Below, piece by piece: positions 1-6,690 of a DNA stretch of 12,631 bases (the stretch's first letter is position 1; each line of letters begins with the position of its first letter). The notes under the pieces are model-generated. The model saw nothing but the letters and a program-made list of their open reading frames with translations, ran no database searches and was not told the DNA's origin. Both the position numbers and the translations under genes were made by a program. This stretch comes from Bacteroidota bacterium. GTDB lineage: Bacteria > Bacteroidota > Ignavibacteria > Kapaibacteriales > UBA2268. The stretch covers positions 1-12,631 of the forward strand of contig DAHXMP010000348.1 in the NCBI GenBank assembly GCA_027371665.1, in the 5' to 3' direction.

Positions 1-267
1 AGATGCCTTAGTTGTATCAGAACATGTTCTATGCCTTGCTGTTAAATTTACTTTACAACCATTACATTGTCCTGTATCACTTGGTACATTGAAAGTATAA
101 CGACTAGTCGTCCACGTTGAACTTGTACATATTCCACTACAACTAATAGAATCTGCAAGTATCCTGTCTTGAGATTTGGAATTTTTGTATTGTGCTGAAC
201 TTGTGCCGAAGCACATGCAGAGAAGCGTAATTACAAACAAACAGCGAAAAAATGATTTGCTTAACAT
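1..267 (-). CDS. N-terminal part of a secreted cysteine-containing protein (unknown function)
   Basis: This frame runs open from an ATG at 267 to base 1, 89 codons with no stop, so it is the 5' end of a longer gene cut by the window edge. Residues 1-25 look like a Sec signal peptide: a short basic start (MLSKSFFR), a hydrophobic core (CLFVITLLCMCF), then GTSSAQ, with cleavage likely after SSA. The mature part begins with a polar linker and contains five cysteines in the visible stretch, in CSGIC, CNGC and RHRTC contexts, suggesting disulfides outside the cytoplasm. I do not recognise the family. Export is inferred from the signal peptide; a T9SS C-terminal domain, if any, would be outside the window. 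The nearest upstream promoter candidate is far away, at 545-578, which would give a leader of roughly 270 bases containing two inverted repeats. Confidence 0.7.
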   Translation of the reverse strand, partial: MLSKSFFRCLFVITLLCMCFGTSSAQYKNSKSQDRILADSISCSGICTSSTWTTSRYTFNVPSDTGQCNGCKVNLTARHRTCSDTTKAS

Positions 268-341
268 TTCAGAACTACTTAGATTTCTTTATAAAATTAA
301 TTTATTTAAAAAAAGTATCTTCGTTCCTAATGCTCTGCTTA

Positions 342-398
342 CAGTCAAAACTTCTGTTGCTACCTTTGAAATGCCTGTCCTGTTCTAAGTTTTGACTG
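342..398. repeat. 12-bp perfect inverted repeat with 33-nt loop
   Basis: CAGTCAAAACTT at 342-353 is the exact reverse complement of AAGTTTTGACTG at 387-398. It sits 75 bases upstream of the minus-strand secreted gene start. It could be an RNA stem in that gene's leader or the ends of a small degenerate element; nothing in the loop decides between them. Confidence 0.6.
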
Positions 399-418
399 CC
401 CCTTTTTGAGTGTTAGTC

Positions 419-479
419 TGAGCGGAGTCGAATACTGAAATCGTTGTAATCACGCAATATCACATTTCGACTTCGCTCA
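419..479. repeat. Inverted repeat of the TGAGCGGAGTCGAA type
   Basis: TGAGCGGAGTCGAA at 419-432 pairs with TTCGACTTCGCTCA at 466-479, 14-bp arms with one mismatch and a 33-nt loop. Palindromes built on this kind of sequence are common dispersed intergenic repeats in many environmental bacterial genomes (recalled knowledge, not checked here). Confidence 0.6.
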
Positions 480-544
480 ATGTGACATATCCTAAAATTA
501 AACTATGAAAGTATTCTGACATACCAAAATTTTTTTTTGTCTTA

Positions 545-578
545 TTCATATATGCAATGACACATGAAAAAGCAAAAA
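545..578 (-). promoter_or_regulatory. Promoter-like module, copy 3 (TTTTTG - 20 nt - TATATGAA)
   Basis: On the minus strand, TTTTTG (573-578) is followed after exactly 20 bases by TATATGAA (545-552). The surrounding TTTTTGC and CATGTGTCATT are shared with the copy at 5836-5869. The spacing matches the Bacteroidota -33/-7 arrangement (TTTG, 19-21 nt, TAnnTTTG), although the -7 box here is imperfect. The only downstream minus-strand gene is the secreted protein starting at 267. This is an inference from sequence similarity. Confidence 0.35.
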
Positions 579-611
579 GTTACAGGGATTTTGAAAATAA
601 TTTATTAGAGT

Positions 612-634
612 GTGTCAGCAGTAACTCCTGAGAC
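612..634. repeat. Diverged copy of the TGTCAGGAG palindrome
   Basis: This stretch resembles the perfect palindrome at 829-849, with GTGTCAGCAG on the left arm and CTCCTGAGAC on the right. Mismatches in both arms weaken the hairpin. With the 829-849 copy it brackets a 200-bp block that contains two further hairpins. Confidence 0.45.
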
Positions 635-664
635 GGGGAATTATAACCTTAAAAACCCTAAAAA

Positions 665-696
665 TCCCCCTTTTATTCCCCTTTTTCTAAGGGGGA
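665..696. repeat. CCCCCTT/AAGGGGG dispersed palindrome, copy 1
   Basis: TCCCCCTT (665-672) pairs exactly with AAGGGGGA (689-696). The overall pattern, two C-runs followed by AAGGGGG, recurs at 6740-6772 and 11581-11614, so this is a dispersed repeat family rather than a gene-specific terminator. The second C-run here, TTCCCCTT at 676-683, is an alternative left arm. Confidence 0.6.
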
Positions 697-716
697 AAGC
701 TGCACAGACGCTGGAG

Positions 717-736
717 ATTCCTGCTTTCGCAGGAAT
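717..736. repeat. ATTCCTGC hairpin repeat
   Basis: ATTCCTGC (717-724), loop TTTC (725-728) and GCAGGAAT (729-736) form a perfect 8-bp stem with a 4-base loop. No T-run follows on either strand, so it is not a textbook intrinsic terminator. Hairpins of this design are frequent dispersed intergenic repeats in bacteria (recalled, unchecked). Confidence 0.6.
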
Positions 737-752
737 GACAAACTAAGGCAGA

Positions 753-809
753 TTGAAAATTTTAGTATTGAAAATTTGTTGAAAATTAAAAATTCTAAAA
801 TTGAAAATT
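753..809. repeat. Four copies of TTGAAAATT
   Basis: TTGAAAATT occurs at 753-761, 768-776, 779-787 and 801-809, irregularly spaced in AT-rich sequence. It may be slippage-derived low-complexity DNA or a cluster of weak binding sites. There is no evidence for a function. Confidence 0.5.
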
Positions 810-828
810 GTTTTTATTGACAAGGTTG

Positions 829-849
829 TGTCAGGAGTAACTCCTGACA
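829..849. repeat. Perfect TGTCAGGAG / CTCCTGACA palindrome
   Basis: TGTCAGGAG (829-837) pairs exactly with CTCCTGACA (841-849) around the 3-base loop TAA. It lies 38 bases beyond the metG stop codon on the minus strand, so it could stabilise the metG mRNA end. No U-run follows the stem in that direction, so it is not called a terminator. A diverged copy lies at 612-634. Confidence 0.6.
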
Positions 850-886
850 ATTGCGCGATATTTTGCATTCAAAGCTGAATTCAATA

Positions 887-3097
887 TTAATGTATCTCCG
901 CTCCGGGAGGCATATCCTCGGTATCGGTAGTGAGTATGCTTAGCTTTCCGTCTTTATCGGATGCGGCGAGTAGCATACCGTAAGAATCCAAGCCCATCAG
1001 CTTTGCAGGCTGGAGGTTTGCAAGTATGATTACCGTTTTGCCCGTCAATTGTTCAGGTTCGTAATGCTGGGCTATGCCGGCAATGATTTGCCTTTCGCCT
1101 TCGCCGGTGTCCACAAGCAGTTTGAGGAGCTTTTTCGACTTGTGGACTTTCTCCGCTTTCAATACTTTAGCAGTTCGGAGATGTATCCCGGAAAAGTCCT
1201 CGATAGAAATTAATTTCTGCACATCTTTAACTTTTTCCTCTATTTTTACACCAAGCTTAGCCTGCTGTACAGAAACTGTTTCGTCTTCAATTTTTGCAAA
1301 AAGCAGTTCAGGTTCCTTTAGCTTACTTGCTTCCAAATCTGCGGGCAAAGCGGTTTGTAACCAATAATCTTCGCTCTTATCATCTTTTGGCGAATCGCCA
1401 GTTAAATACTCAATGCCAAGAGTGTCAAAAATTTTCGCAGACGCATGAGGAGTAACCGGTGCGAATAATACGGCAAGCGAGCGAACAAGCTGGCAGCAAA
1501 TATAAATAGTCTTTTCGGCTTTCTCAGGGTCGGTCTTAATCGAATTCCACGGCTCTTCATCGTTGAAATATTTGTTTGCGGCACGTGCAATATTCATCGT
1601 CTCACTGACGCCGTCCCTGAAACGGAATCTTTCGTAAAATGCTCCCGCTTCACGATTGCCCTTCCATACTGCATAAATCAGGTTAATATCGTTGTCGTTA
1701 AAAATCTTTTTTAATTCTTCGGGCACTCTGCCGAGAAGTTCATTATCACTTATTCCGCTCGATTCAAAATAGCTGATTAAATTTTTCCAGAATAATGTCA
1801 GCCATTTGCTGGACTTTGGCAGGTCAGGCACCTTTCCGAAATTTTTGTAAGCAAATTGAAGTGTACGATTCACGAAGTTACCGAAAATCGCAGCGAGTTC
1901 ATTGTTTGTGCGTGCCTGGAAATCCTTCCATGTAAAATCAGAGTCCTTTGTTTCGGGCAGGTTCATTGCGAGTGTATATCTCAGTGAGTCATTTGCCGTT
2001 GGCTCAGGAAAGTCAGCAATAAAATCACGAAGGTCAATGCTCCAGTTGCGGGATTTTGAAAATTTCTGACCTTCGAGATTAAGAAATTCATTTGCAGGGA
2101 CATTGTCGGGAAGTATGTACCCTTCTCCTTTGCCGTGTAACATTGCAGGGAAAATTAAGGTGTGAAAAACGATATTGTCTTTGCCTATGAATGCAATGTA
2201 GCGGGTTTCGGGATCCTGCCACCATTTTTTCCAGCTGTCAGAGCTTCCCTTTCCCTGTTCTGCAAGAATGTTGATTAATTCTTTGGTGGCTGAGATATAG
2301 CCGAGGACAGCCTCGAACCAAACGTATAAAACTTTTCCCTTTGCCTTGCCCGGGGGGATATTAGGAATATCGTCAATCATGACTCCCCAGTTCAGGTCCC
2401 GTGTAATTGCCCTTTCGTTCAAACCCTGTTTGAGCCAGCTTCGGCTCTGCTGGAGGACATTATCCTTCCAGTCGCCGGCATGGCTTTCGATGTAGGATTC
2501 GAGGAAAGACTGGAACATATCGAACCTCATATACCAGTGGGAAGTTCTGCGTACAACCGGGGACTTTCCGGAAACGAGGCTAAGGGGATTCTTCAGCTTT
2601 AGCTGGTCATAGTATGCACCGCAGTTGTCGCACTGGTCCCCGCGGGCATGGTCATATCCGCAGTTGGGGCAGGTACCCTCGACATAACGGTCGGGAAGGA
2701 ACATATTTGCATCCTCGTCATAAAATTGCTCTTCCTCGAGGTCAACCAGGTAGCCTTTTTCCCTGAAATCCCTGAAAAACTCTCTCGCTGTGTCGTGGTG
2801 CCCGGGCAGGGAAGTTCTCGAATAAATATCGAAAGACATTCCGAATTTTTCGAATGCCTCCTTGTTGGCTTCATGATATTTATCAATAATTTCCCGGGGA
2901 CTGACTTTTTCTTTTTCTGCGGCAATTGTAATTGCTACGCCATGTTCATCGGAGCCGCAGACATAAAGGACTTCCTCTCCCTTAAGCCGCAGGTATCGGG
3001 CATAGATGTCTGCCGGCAGGTAAGCTCCGGCACAATGCCCGAGGTGAAGATAGCCGTTGGCATAAGGAAGTGCTGAAGTTATCAGGGTTCTCTTCAT
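887..3097 (-). CDS. metG: Methionyl-tRNA synthetase
   Basis: This cytoplasmic enzyme attaches methionine to initiator and elongator tRNA-Met using ATP. The 736-residue protein is full length, with all expected landmarks. The class I signature HLGH is at 18-21, within ALPYANGYLHLGHCAG. The zinc-binding knuckle has Cys143, Cys146, Cys156 and Cys159 (CPNCGYDHARGDQCDNC). FIGKDN is at 303-308 and the second ATP-binding signature reads KFSKS (345-349) instead of the classic KMSKS. An anticodon-binding helical region follows. About the last 105 residues form the C-terminal tRNA-binding OB-fold used for dimerisation (from DFSGIHLRTAKVLKAEKV). The ATG at 3097 is followed directly by the conserved KRTLITSALPYANG start, which supports it. 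The gene ends in TAA. It stands alone, divergent from the broken toxin-antitoxin pair, and looks compositionally less AT-rich than the accessory genes to its right. Confidence 0.97.
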   Translation of the reverse strand: MKRTLITSALPYANGYLHLGHCAGAYLPADIYARYLRLKGEEVLYVCGSDEHGVAITIAAEKEKVSPREIIDKYHEANKEAFEKFGMSFDIYSRTSLPGHHDTAREFFRDFREKGYLVDLEEEQFYDEDANMFLPDRYVEGTCPNCGYDHARGDQCDNCGAYYDQLKLKNPLSLVSGKSPVVRRTSHWYMRFDMFQSFLESYIESHAGDWKDNVLQQSRSWLKQGLNERAITRDLNWGVMIDDIPNIPPGKAKGKVLYVWFEAVLGYISATKELINILAEQGKGSSDSWKKWWQDPETRYIAFIGKDNIVFHTLIFPAMLHGKGEGYILPDNVPANEFLNLEGQKFSKSRNWSIDLRDFIADFPEPTANDSLRYTLAMNLPETKDSDFTWKDFQARTNNELAAIFGNFVNRTLQFAYKNFGKVPDLPKSSKWLTLFWKNLISYFESSGISDNELLGRVPEELKKIFNDNDINLIYAVWKGNREAGAFYERFRFRDGVSETMNIARAANKYFNDEEPWNSIKTDPEKAEKTIYICCQLVRSLAVLFAPVTPHASAKIFDTLGIEYLTGDSPKDDKSEDYWLQTALPADLEASKLKEPELLFAKIEDETVSVQQAKLGVKIEEKVKDVQKLISIEDFSGIHLRTAKVLKAEKVHKSKKLLKLLVDTGEGERQIIAGIAQHYEPEQLTGKTVIILANLQPAKLMGLDSYGMLLAASDKDGKLSILTTDTEDMPPGAEIH

Positions 3098-3273
3098 AAT
3101 TTTTATTAATTGTTATCAAGCCTAAAGATTACAAAAATAAGACAAATAATCGAGCTAATGAAAAATGAATAAAATTTATGTTTTGAAGAATGAGGCTTTT
3201 CGATTCGAGGGAAACGATTTGAAAATTTTTTTTATTAAGTTACGTCAAAAAAAGTAACTAATTAGGATAAATT

Positions 3274-3483
3274 ATGAATATTTCATTCAGTGAACTTATT
3301 GATTCTGTGGACGAGATGCCGCTCGATGAACAGGAATTGTTTGCAGAAATCATCAATAGAAGAATCAGCGAACAACGCCGTAATGAAATTATTTAAGATG
3401 TTGAGCAGGGAAGAAAAGATTATCGTAAGGGTAAGGTGAAAAGAGGTTCGGTTCAAGACCTTATGAAAGAACTTAAATCATGA
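3274..3483 (+). pseudogene. Type II antitoxin gene with an in-frame TAA
   Basis: From the ATG at 3274, preceded by AGGA at 3264-3267, the frame reads MNISFSELIDSVDEMPLDEQ and continues to codon 40, where TAA (3394-3396) interrupts it. The same frame then continues as DVEQGRKDYRKGKVKRGSVQ and DLMKELKS to a TGA at 3481-3483. The full frame of 68 residues is the size of small antitoxins that accompany RelE-type toxins. The tail with GKVKRGSV and DLMKEL is typical of that group (family recall). The final ATGA overlaps the start of the toxin gene, the usual translational coupling. Either a sense codon one base away (AAA, GAA or CAA) has mutated to TAA, or the base is a sequencing error. No internal start would rescue the C-terminal part, which is expected to bind the toxin. 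Confidence 0.75.
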
Positions 3484-3767
3484 ATAACATTGCCTGGTCA
3501 AGCCAATTCACCCGAAGAGTTAAAAGAGCACTTAAAACAAATCCTGAATTATCAGATTAAATCGAAAATACTATTCAACTGCTGAAACAAGATATTTACG
3601 AACCTTCTCTTCACACTCATAAATTAAAAGGAAGCTTATCAGGCTGTTGGTCCTGCTCTGTTGATTATACTCAAAGAATAATTTTTGAAATAAATAAGGA
3701 TGAACACAACAAAACCGAAATACTGCTTCTATCTTTCGGTTTGCATGATGCAGTATATTTAAGATAA
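3480..3767 (+). pseudogene. RelE/ParE-superfamily toxin gene with an in-frame TAA
   Basis: The ATG at 3480 overlaps the antitoxin stop (ATGA). The frame begins MNNIAWSSQFTRRVKRALKT and is cut by TAA at 3558-3560 (codon 27). It continues without further stops to TAA at 3765-3767, 95 codons in all. The remainder carries hallmarks of the RelE/StbE mRNA-interferase toxins: THKLKGSLSGCWSCSVDY, then QRIIFEI, then a C-terminal GLHDAVYLR, close to the usual GTHDEVY ending (family recall). The product as written is only 26 residues and would lack the catalytic part. No in-frame ATG follows the stop. Its partner antitoxin is broken the same way, so the module is most likely inactive. Confidence 0.75.
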
Positions 3768-3786
3768 ATCAAAAATGCTTTTTAAT

Positions 3787-5793
3787 TCACTCCTTTATAA
3801 ACTTCTTCGTTTCTTTTCCGATTCGCAGAAAATACAAACCATGCGGAAGCTGTGAAACATTTATTAAAGTACTTCTGCCCTGAAGTTCACCAGACAAAAC
3901 TTCTATTCCAAGAAGATTTATTATTGCATATTTTGAATTTCTTTCCTCAGCCTGCCGAACAAAAAGCTGTGTGGAGGCGGGATTGGGGGAGAGGGAGATT
4001 GATGTTGCATCTGTAATAGTTATCTCACCAACATTTGTATTGTTAAAATCACTAATTTTTGCTTTGAAAACAGACCTGCAGGATACACCTGAATAAACAT
4101 AATCATCCTTAAAGACAAAGGCTCTTGCAATATTCTCAGCTAATCCATTGTTAACCAATTTCCAACTTTTTCCCAAGTTTGATGAATAATAAACACCACC
4201 ATAAGTACCCGCAAAAATATTTTGATTATAAGCTCCTAATGACAGGACACTTAAATTTGTTAATCCATTATTAACTGAAGTCCAGTGATTGCCATAGTCA
4301 GTAGTTTGATAAATACCTGAATAAGTTCCGGCAAAAACATCATTACCACTTGCCGCTAAAGTTAGAATTTCCGATTGGGGAATACCTTTTGTACACAATA
4401 GCCAACTAAATCCATTATCAAATGACCTATATAAACCATTGTCAGCTCCCATAAATATTGTGTTACCGGCAATTGTAAATGATGATATGTAGGTTTCAGG
4501 TAATCCCCCTATTAAAGCTTGCCAACTTTTACCTTTATCTAATGAAAAGTACAAACCATGACTATATGTACCAGCTAATATTGTATTATCTTTAATAATT
4601 ATTGATTTAGTGGAGTTATCATATAAATTAAAAGTTACATTATACCAATTATTCCCATCATCAGAAGAAATATAGATTCCACCACCTGTTGCTGCATAAA
4701 TATTGTTTTCATCGAATGCAATAGATGATACCATAAGGTCATCCAAAATTTTAATCCAACTATAACCATCGTCAGTTGATTTATAAATACCTGAACCACA
4801 ATCCAGACCCGCCAAAATATAATTCTTATTTATCCCTAAGGTTAAAATACATGAATAACTTAATCCGTTGCTCAAGGGAATCCAATTATTACCGTTGTCA
4901 GTTGATTTATAAACGCCATTAGATCCGGCATATATGTTATCTTTATATGTGGATATTGTGCTAATATTATAATTTTTTAGTCCATTGTTAAGTTGAGCCC
5001 AGCTATTTCCATCATTAGTTGAAAATAAAATTCCAATTGAAGTAGCAGCGTAAATGTTATTTTGATTAATAAGTAGTTTATTGATTCTTAAGTTAGAAAA
5101 TTTTGCAGTAATTAGATTCCAAATATTGCCATTATCTGATGATAGATAAATTCCGTCATCGGTTCCTGCATAAATTTTGTTTTCAATTGAGGCAAATGTT
5201 TTTACCCGCTTATAATTTAACCAACTACTATCACTAATCCAATCTTTTCCATCACTTGTCGAAACATATATACCCTTATCAGTTCCGGCATATAATTTAT
5301 CATTAAAAAATAAGAGAGCATAAATAGAATTACATTTAAAATCATTATAAACCAATTCCCAATTTGTACCGCAATCTTTGGTCAAAAATATTGAACCCTG
5401 ATATGTGCCGACATATATTTTTTCGTTTTTCATAGTCATTGAACCAATAGATTTATCAGACAAGCCATTGTTTGCTACTGTCCAGGAATCACCACCATCA
5501 TTTGATAGATAAACTCCCCCAGAGAATGTCCCTGCAATAATATTATTTCCATCAATCAGTATATCAGTGATGCTTTTAAAGTCTAAGCCATTATATATTT
5601 CAAACCAATTTTCTCCATCATCTGTAGATTTGAATAATCCTTCATCTGTCATTATAAAAAGAGTATTGCCATTTGGAGTAAATCCATACACACTGCAAGA
5701 AACAAACATACCTCTTGTTGCAGGCATCCATTGGGAATAAGATATTTTAAAAAGTGTGATTAAGAACAATAATGTAAGAATCAATATCCTCAT
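3787..5793 (-). CDS. Secreted Asp-box (BNR-type) beta-propeller protein with T9SS C-terminal sorting domain
   Basis: The protein has 668 residues. Residues 1-20 form a signal peptide (MRILILTLLFLITLFKISYS). The body holds thirteen Asp-box motifs of the form S-x-D-x-G-x-x-W between residues 56 and 544, about 40 residues apart, such as STDDGENW, SNDGGDSW, STDNGNNW, SSDDGNNW and SSNLGKSW. Most are preceded by a yaGt..Giy strand. This pattern belongs to sortilin/sialidase/Ycf48-like propellers; no catalytic residues are recognised, so a binding or surface role is inferred. Residues 601-668, from LSPNPASTQLFV to GLYFLRIGKETKKFIKE, match the type A T9SS sorting domain, which directs proteins across the outer membrane. 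The ATG at 5793 is chosen over an in-frame ATG at 5826 because AAGGAG lies 7 bases upstream of it and the signal peptide then begins normally. The gene is AT-rich compared with metG and nuo. A promoter-like module lies about 45-75 bases upstream. Confidence 0.88.
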   Translation of the reverse strand: MRILILTLLFLITLFKISYSQWMPATRGMFVSCSVYGFTPNGNTLFIMTDEGLFKSTDDGENWFEIYNGLDFKSITDILIDGNNIIAGTFSGGVYLSNDGGDSWTVANNGLSDKSIGSMTMKNEKIYVGTYQGSIFLTKDCGTNWELVYNDFKCNSIYALLFFNDKLYAGTDKGIYVSTSDGKDWISDSSWLNYKRVKTFASIENKIYAGTDDGIYLSSDNGNIWNLITAKFSNLRINKLLINQNNIYAATSIGILFSTNDGNSWAQLNNGLKNYNISTISTYKDNIYAGSNGVYKSTDNGNNWIPLSNGLSYSCILTLGINKNYILAGLDCGSGIYKSTDDGYSWIKILDDLMVSSIAFDENNIYAATGGGIYISSDDGNNWYNVTFNLYDNSTKSIIIKDNTILAGTYSHGLYFSLDKGKSWQALIGGLPETYISSFTIAGNTIFMGADNGLYRSFDNGFSWLLCTKGIPQSEILTLAASGNDVFAGTYSGIYQTTDYGNHWTSVNNGLTNLSVLSLGAYNQNIFAGTYGGVYYSSNLGKSWKLVNNGLAENIARAFVFKDDYVYSGVSCRSVFKAKISDFNNTNVGEITITDATSISLSPNPASTQLFVRQAEERNSKYAIINLLGIEVLSGELQGRSTLINVSQLPHGLYFLRIGKETKKFIKE

Positions 5794-5835
5794 AATGAAA
5801 CTCCTTTTTAAATTCACTTTTTTCAAATTTGTTTC

Positions 5836-5869
5836 TATTATTATCTAAATGACACATGAACAGCAAAAA
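5836..5869 (-). promoter_or_regulatory. Promoter-like module, copy 1, upstream of the Asp-box gene
   Basis: On the minus strand TTTTTG (5864-5869) is followed after 20 bases by TAATAATA (5836-5843). The downstream box departs from TAnnTTTG but keeps the TA at the same register as the other two copies. It would give a short leader of about 35-40 bases before the ATG at 5793. The upstream flank is part of the 37-bp repeat. Inferred, not demonstrated. Confidence 0.4.
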
Positions 5870-5895
5870 GGTCTCAGAATTTTTTCATTTTTTTT
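5859..5895. repeat. 37-bp direct repeat, left copy
   Basis: The sequence from AACAGCAAAAAGGTCTCAGA through TTTTTTCATTTTTTTT is identical over 37 bases to 6680-6716, apart from one extra T at the end of the right-hand copy. The two copies flank the HEPN/nucleotidyltransferase pair in the same orientation. In the minus direction each copy ends at the TTTTTG box of a promoter-like module. Confidence 0.85.
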
Positions 5896-5924
5896 GTTAT
5901 TGGAGAAGTTTTTACTATTATGAT

Positions 5925-6242
5925 TTACACTATCCTGATTCCATATTCCAGGATTTCTGCTACGAAAGGATTGTTCTTGTTGAAATCTTCGGGACGGAAT
6001 GGATGGGTTTGCAGGTCTGCGCTTGTTTTTATTCTTGGCTTTCCGAGTTTTACATTATCGTAAAATCTGATACCCGTGAAATCATCCGACACGACTGCCA
6101 AATCTATGTCGCTCCATTCATGGTTCGTACCTTTAGCATAGCTTCCGAACAGGATTGCCTGCGATATATGTATGTTTTCTTTCAGTGCATCCCGAACGAA
6201 TTTTTTGATAATTTCAATTATTTTAGGAGGGACTTTAACCAT
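5925..6242 (-). CDS. Minimal nucleotidyltransferase (MNT domain), partner of the HEPN protein
   Basis: This 105-residue protein has the pol-beta nucleotidyltransferase core: LFGSYAKG with Gly33-Ser34, then ten residues, then Asp45-Ile46-Asp47 (SDIDLAVVSDDF). Asp76 in TSADLQT is a plausible third metal-binding acidic residue. The catalytic set looks intact, so it could transfer a nucleotide from NTP to a protein. In characterised MntA/HepT pairs the MNT protein adds AMP to the HEPN toxin and neutralises it; that role here is inference. The ATG at 6242 overlaps the 3' end of the HEPN gene by 25 bases, implying coupled translation. The C-terminal HPFRPEDFNKNNPFVAEILE and YGIRIV resembles the usual end of this family. 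Confidence 0.88.
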   Translation of the reverse strand: MVKVPPKIIEIIKKFVRDALKENIHISQAILFGSYAKGTNHEWSDIDLAVVSDDFTGIRFYDNVKLGKPRIKTSADLQTHPFRPEDFNKNNPFVAEILEYGIRIV

Positions 6243-6610
6243 AAAAAATGTTCCTTGATTTTATTTAAGTTTTCCAAAGTAAATTCTTCTGTTGCTAATT
6301 TAAATAATTCATTTTTGAATTCGGCATAACGTGCTTCAAGTTGAAAACCGTTAACATAATCGAGAAAAAGTAATTGTTCCTCGTTTAAATTCAAATTGGA
6401 GAGTTCGGCTAATTTCCTCAGATTGTGGATTTTTGGCGGGATTTTATTATTTGATGTCTTAACATAAATTGCCTTCAATATTTTTTCCAAAGCTAAATGT
6501 CCGACGTATAAACTCCAGATGTATCTTTTTGCAGCAAAAATATCGAATGCCGAATCCATATCATATTCAGATGATTCTACCCAATAACTAATATGTTCAT
6601 CAATTGTCAT
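6218..6610 (-). CDS. HEPN domain protein, partner of the nucleotidyltransferase
   Basis: This 130-residue, mostly helical protein has the HEPN core: an N-terminal helix (HISYWVESSEYDMDSAFDIF), the conserved HLALEKILKAIYV (38-50), IPPKIHNLRKLAEL (57-70) and a C-terminal segment with LEARYAEFKNEL (91-102). The family is often the toxin half of HEPN-MNT toxin-antitoxin modules, with the HEPN gene upstream as here. The R-x4-6-H ribonuclease motif is not evident: Arg94 is followed by YAEFKN with no histidine at the expected place. RNase activity is therefore uncertain, and an AMPylation target or ligand-binding role is possible. An in-frame TTG at 6628 would add six residues; the ATG at 6610 is preferred although no Shine-Dalgarno site precedes either. 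A good promoter candidate lies 47 bases upstream (6657-6690). Confidence 0.85.
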   Translation of the reverse strand: MTIDEHISYWVESSEYDMDSAFDIFAAKRYIWSLYVGHLALEKILKAIYVKTSNNKIPPKIHNLRKLAELSNLNLNEEQLLFLDYVNGFQLEARYAEFKNELFKLATEEFTLENLNKIKEHFLWLKSLLK

Positions 6611-6656
6611 TAAATTTAAGTTAATCAATTTTTACGAAAATACTTCAAATTTTAAA

Positions 6657-6690
6657 CAAATATAATATAACGACGCTTTAACAGCAAAAA
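6657..6690 (-). promoter_or_regulatory. Promoter candidate of Bacteroidota type upstream of the HEPN-MNT pair
   Basis: On the minus strand TTTTTG (6685-6690) is followed after exactly 20 bases by TATATTTG (6657-6664), a full match to the Bacteroidota consensus TTTG-19/21 nt-TAnnTTTG. The HEPN start lies 47 bases downstream. It is the best of the three related modules. Confidence 0.6.

Larger units (their letters stand above)
268..886. other. 619-bp gene-free, repeat-rich intergenic region
   Basis: No coding frame with a credible start, ribosome site or protein family is seen between the secreted-protein start at 267 and the metG stop at 887. The region holds at least five palindromic or repeated motifs (listed separately), a promoter-like module at 545-578, and AT-rich filler. 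Both flanking genes are on the minus strand, so any metG 3' UTR and the upstream region of the secreted gene share this space. Confidence 0.75.

Noticed and set aside
176..388. Plus-strand open frame of 70 codons
   Set aside because: It overlaps the antisense of the signal-peptide gene and the inverted repeat, has no ribosome site or recognisable family, and is compositionally unremarkable.
829..849. Intrinsic terminator for metG
   Set aside because: The stem is perfect but no U-run follows it in the minus direction, and a related copy lies at 612-634, so a repeat is the better description.
268..886. CRISPR array in the repeat-rich region
   Set aside because: The repeats are different palindromes without regular spacing or a constant repeat-spacer unit.
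2648..3076. Plus-strand open frame of 142 codons opposite metG
   Set aside because: It is the antisense shadow of the conserved N-terminal catalytic domain of metG.
3394..3560. Alternative genetic code with TAA as sense
   Set aside because: metG, the toxin remnant, nuoD and nuoK end in TAA or TAG as normal stops, and no long conserved gene here contains internal TAA.
5856..6329. Plus-strand open frame of 157 codons
   Set aside because: It lies opposite the HEPN-MNT pair, whose motifs are clear; the translated product has no sensible features.
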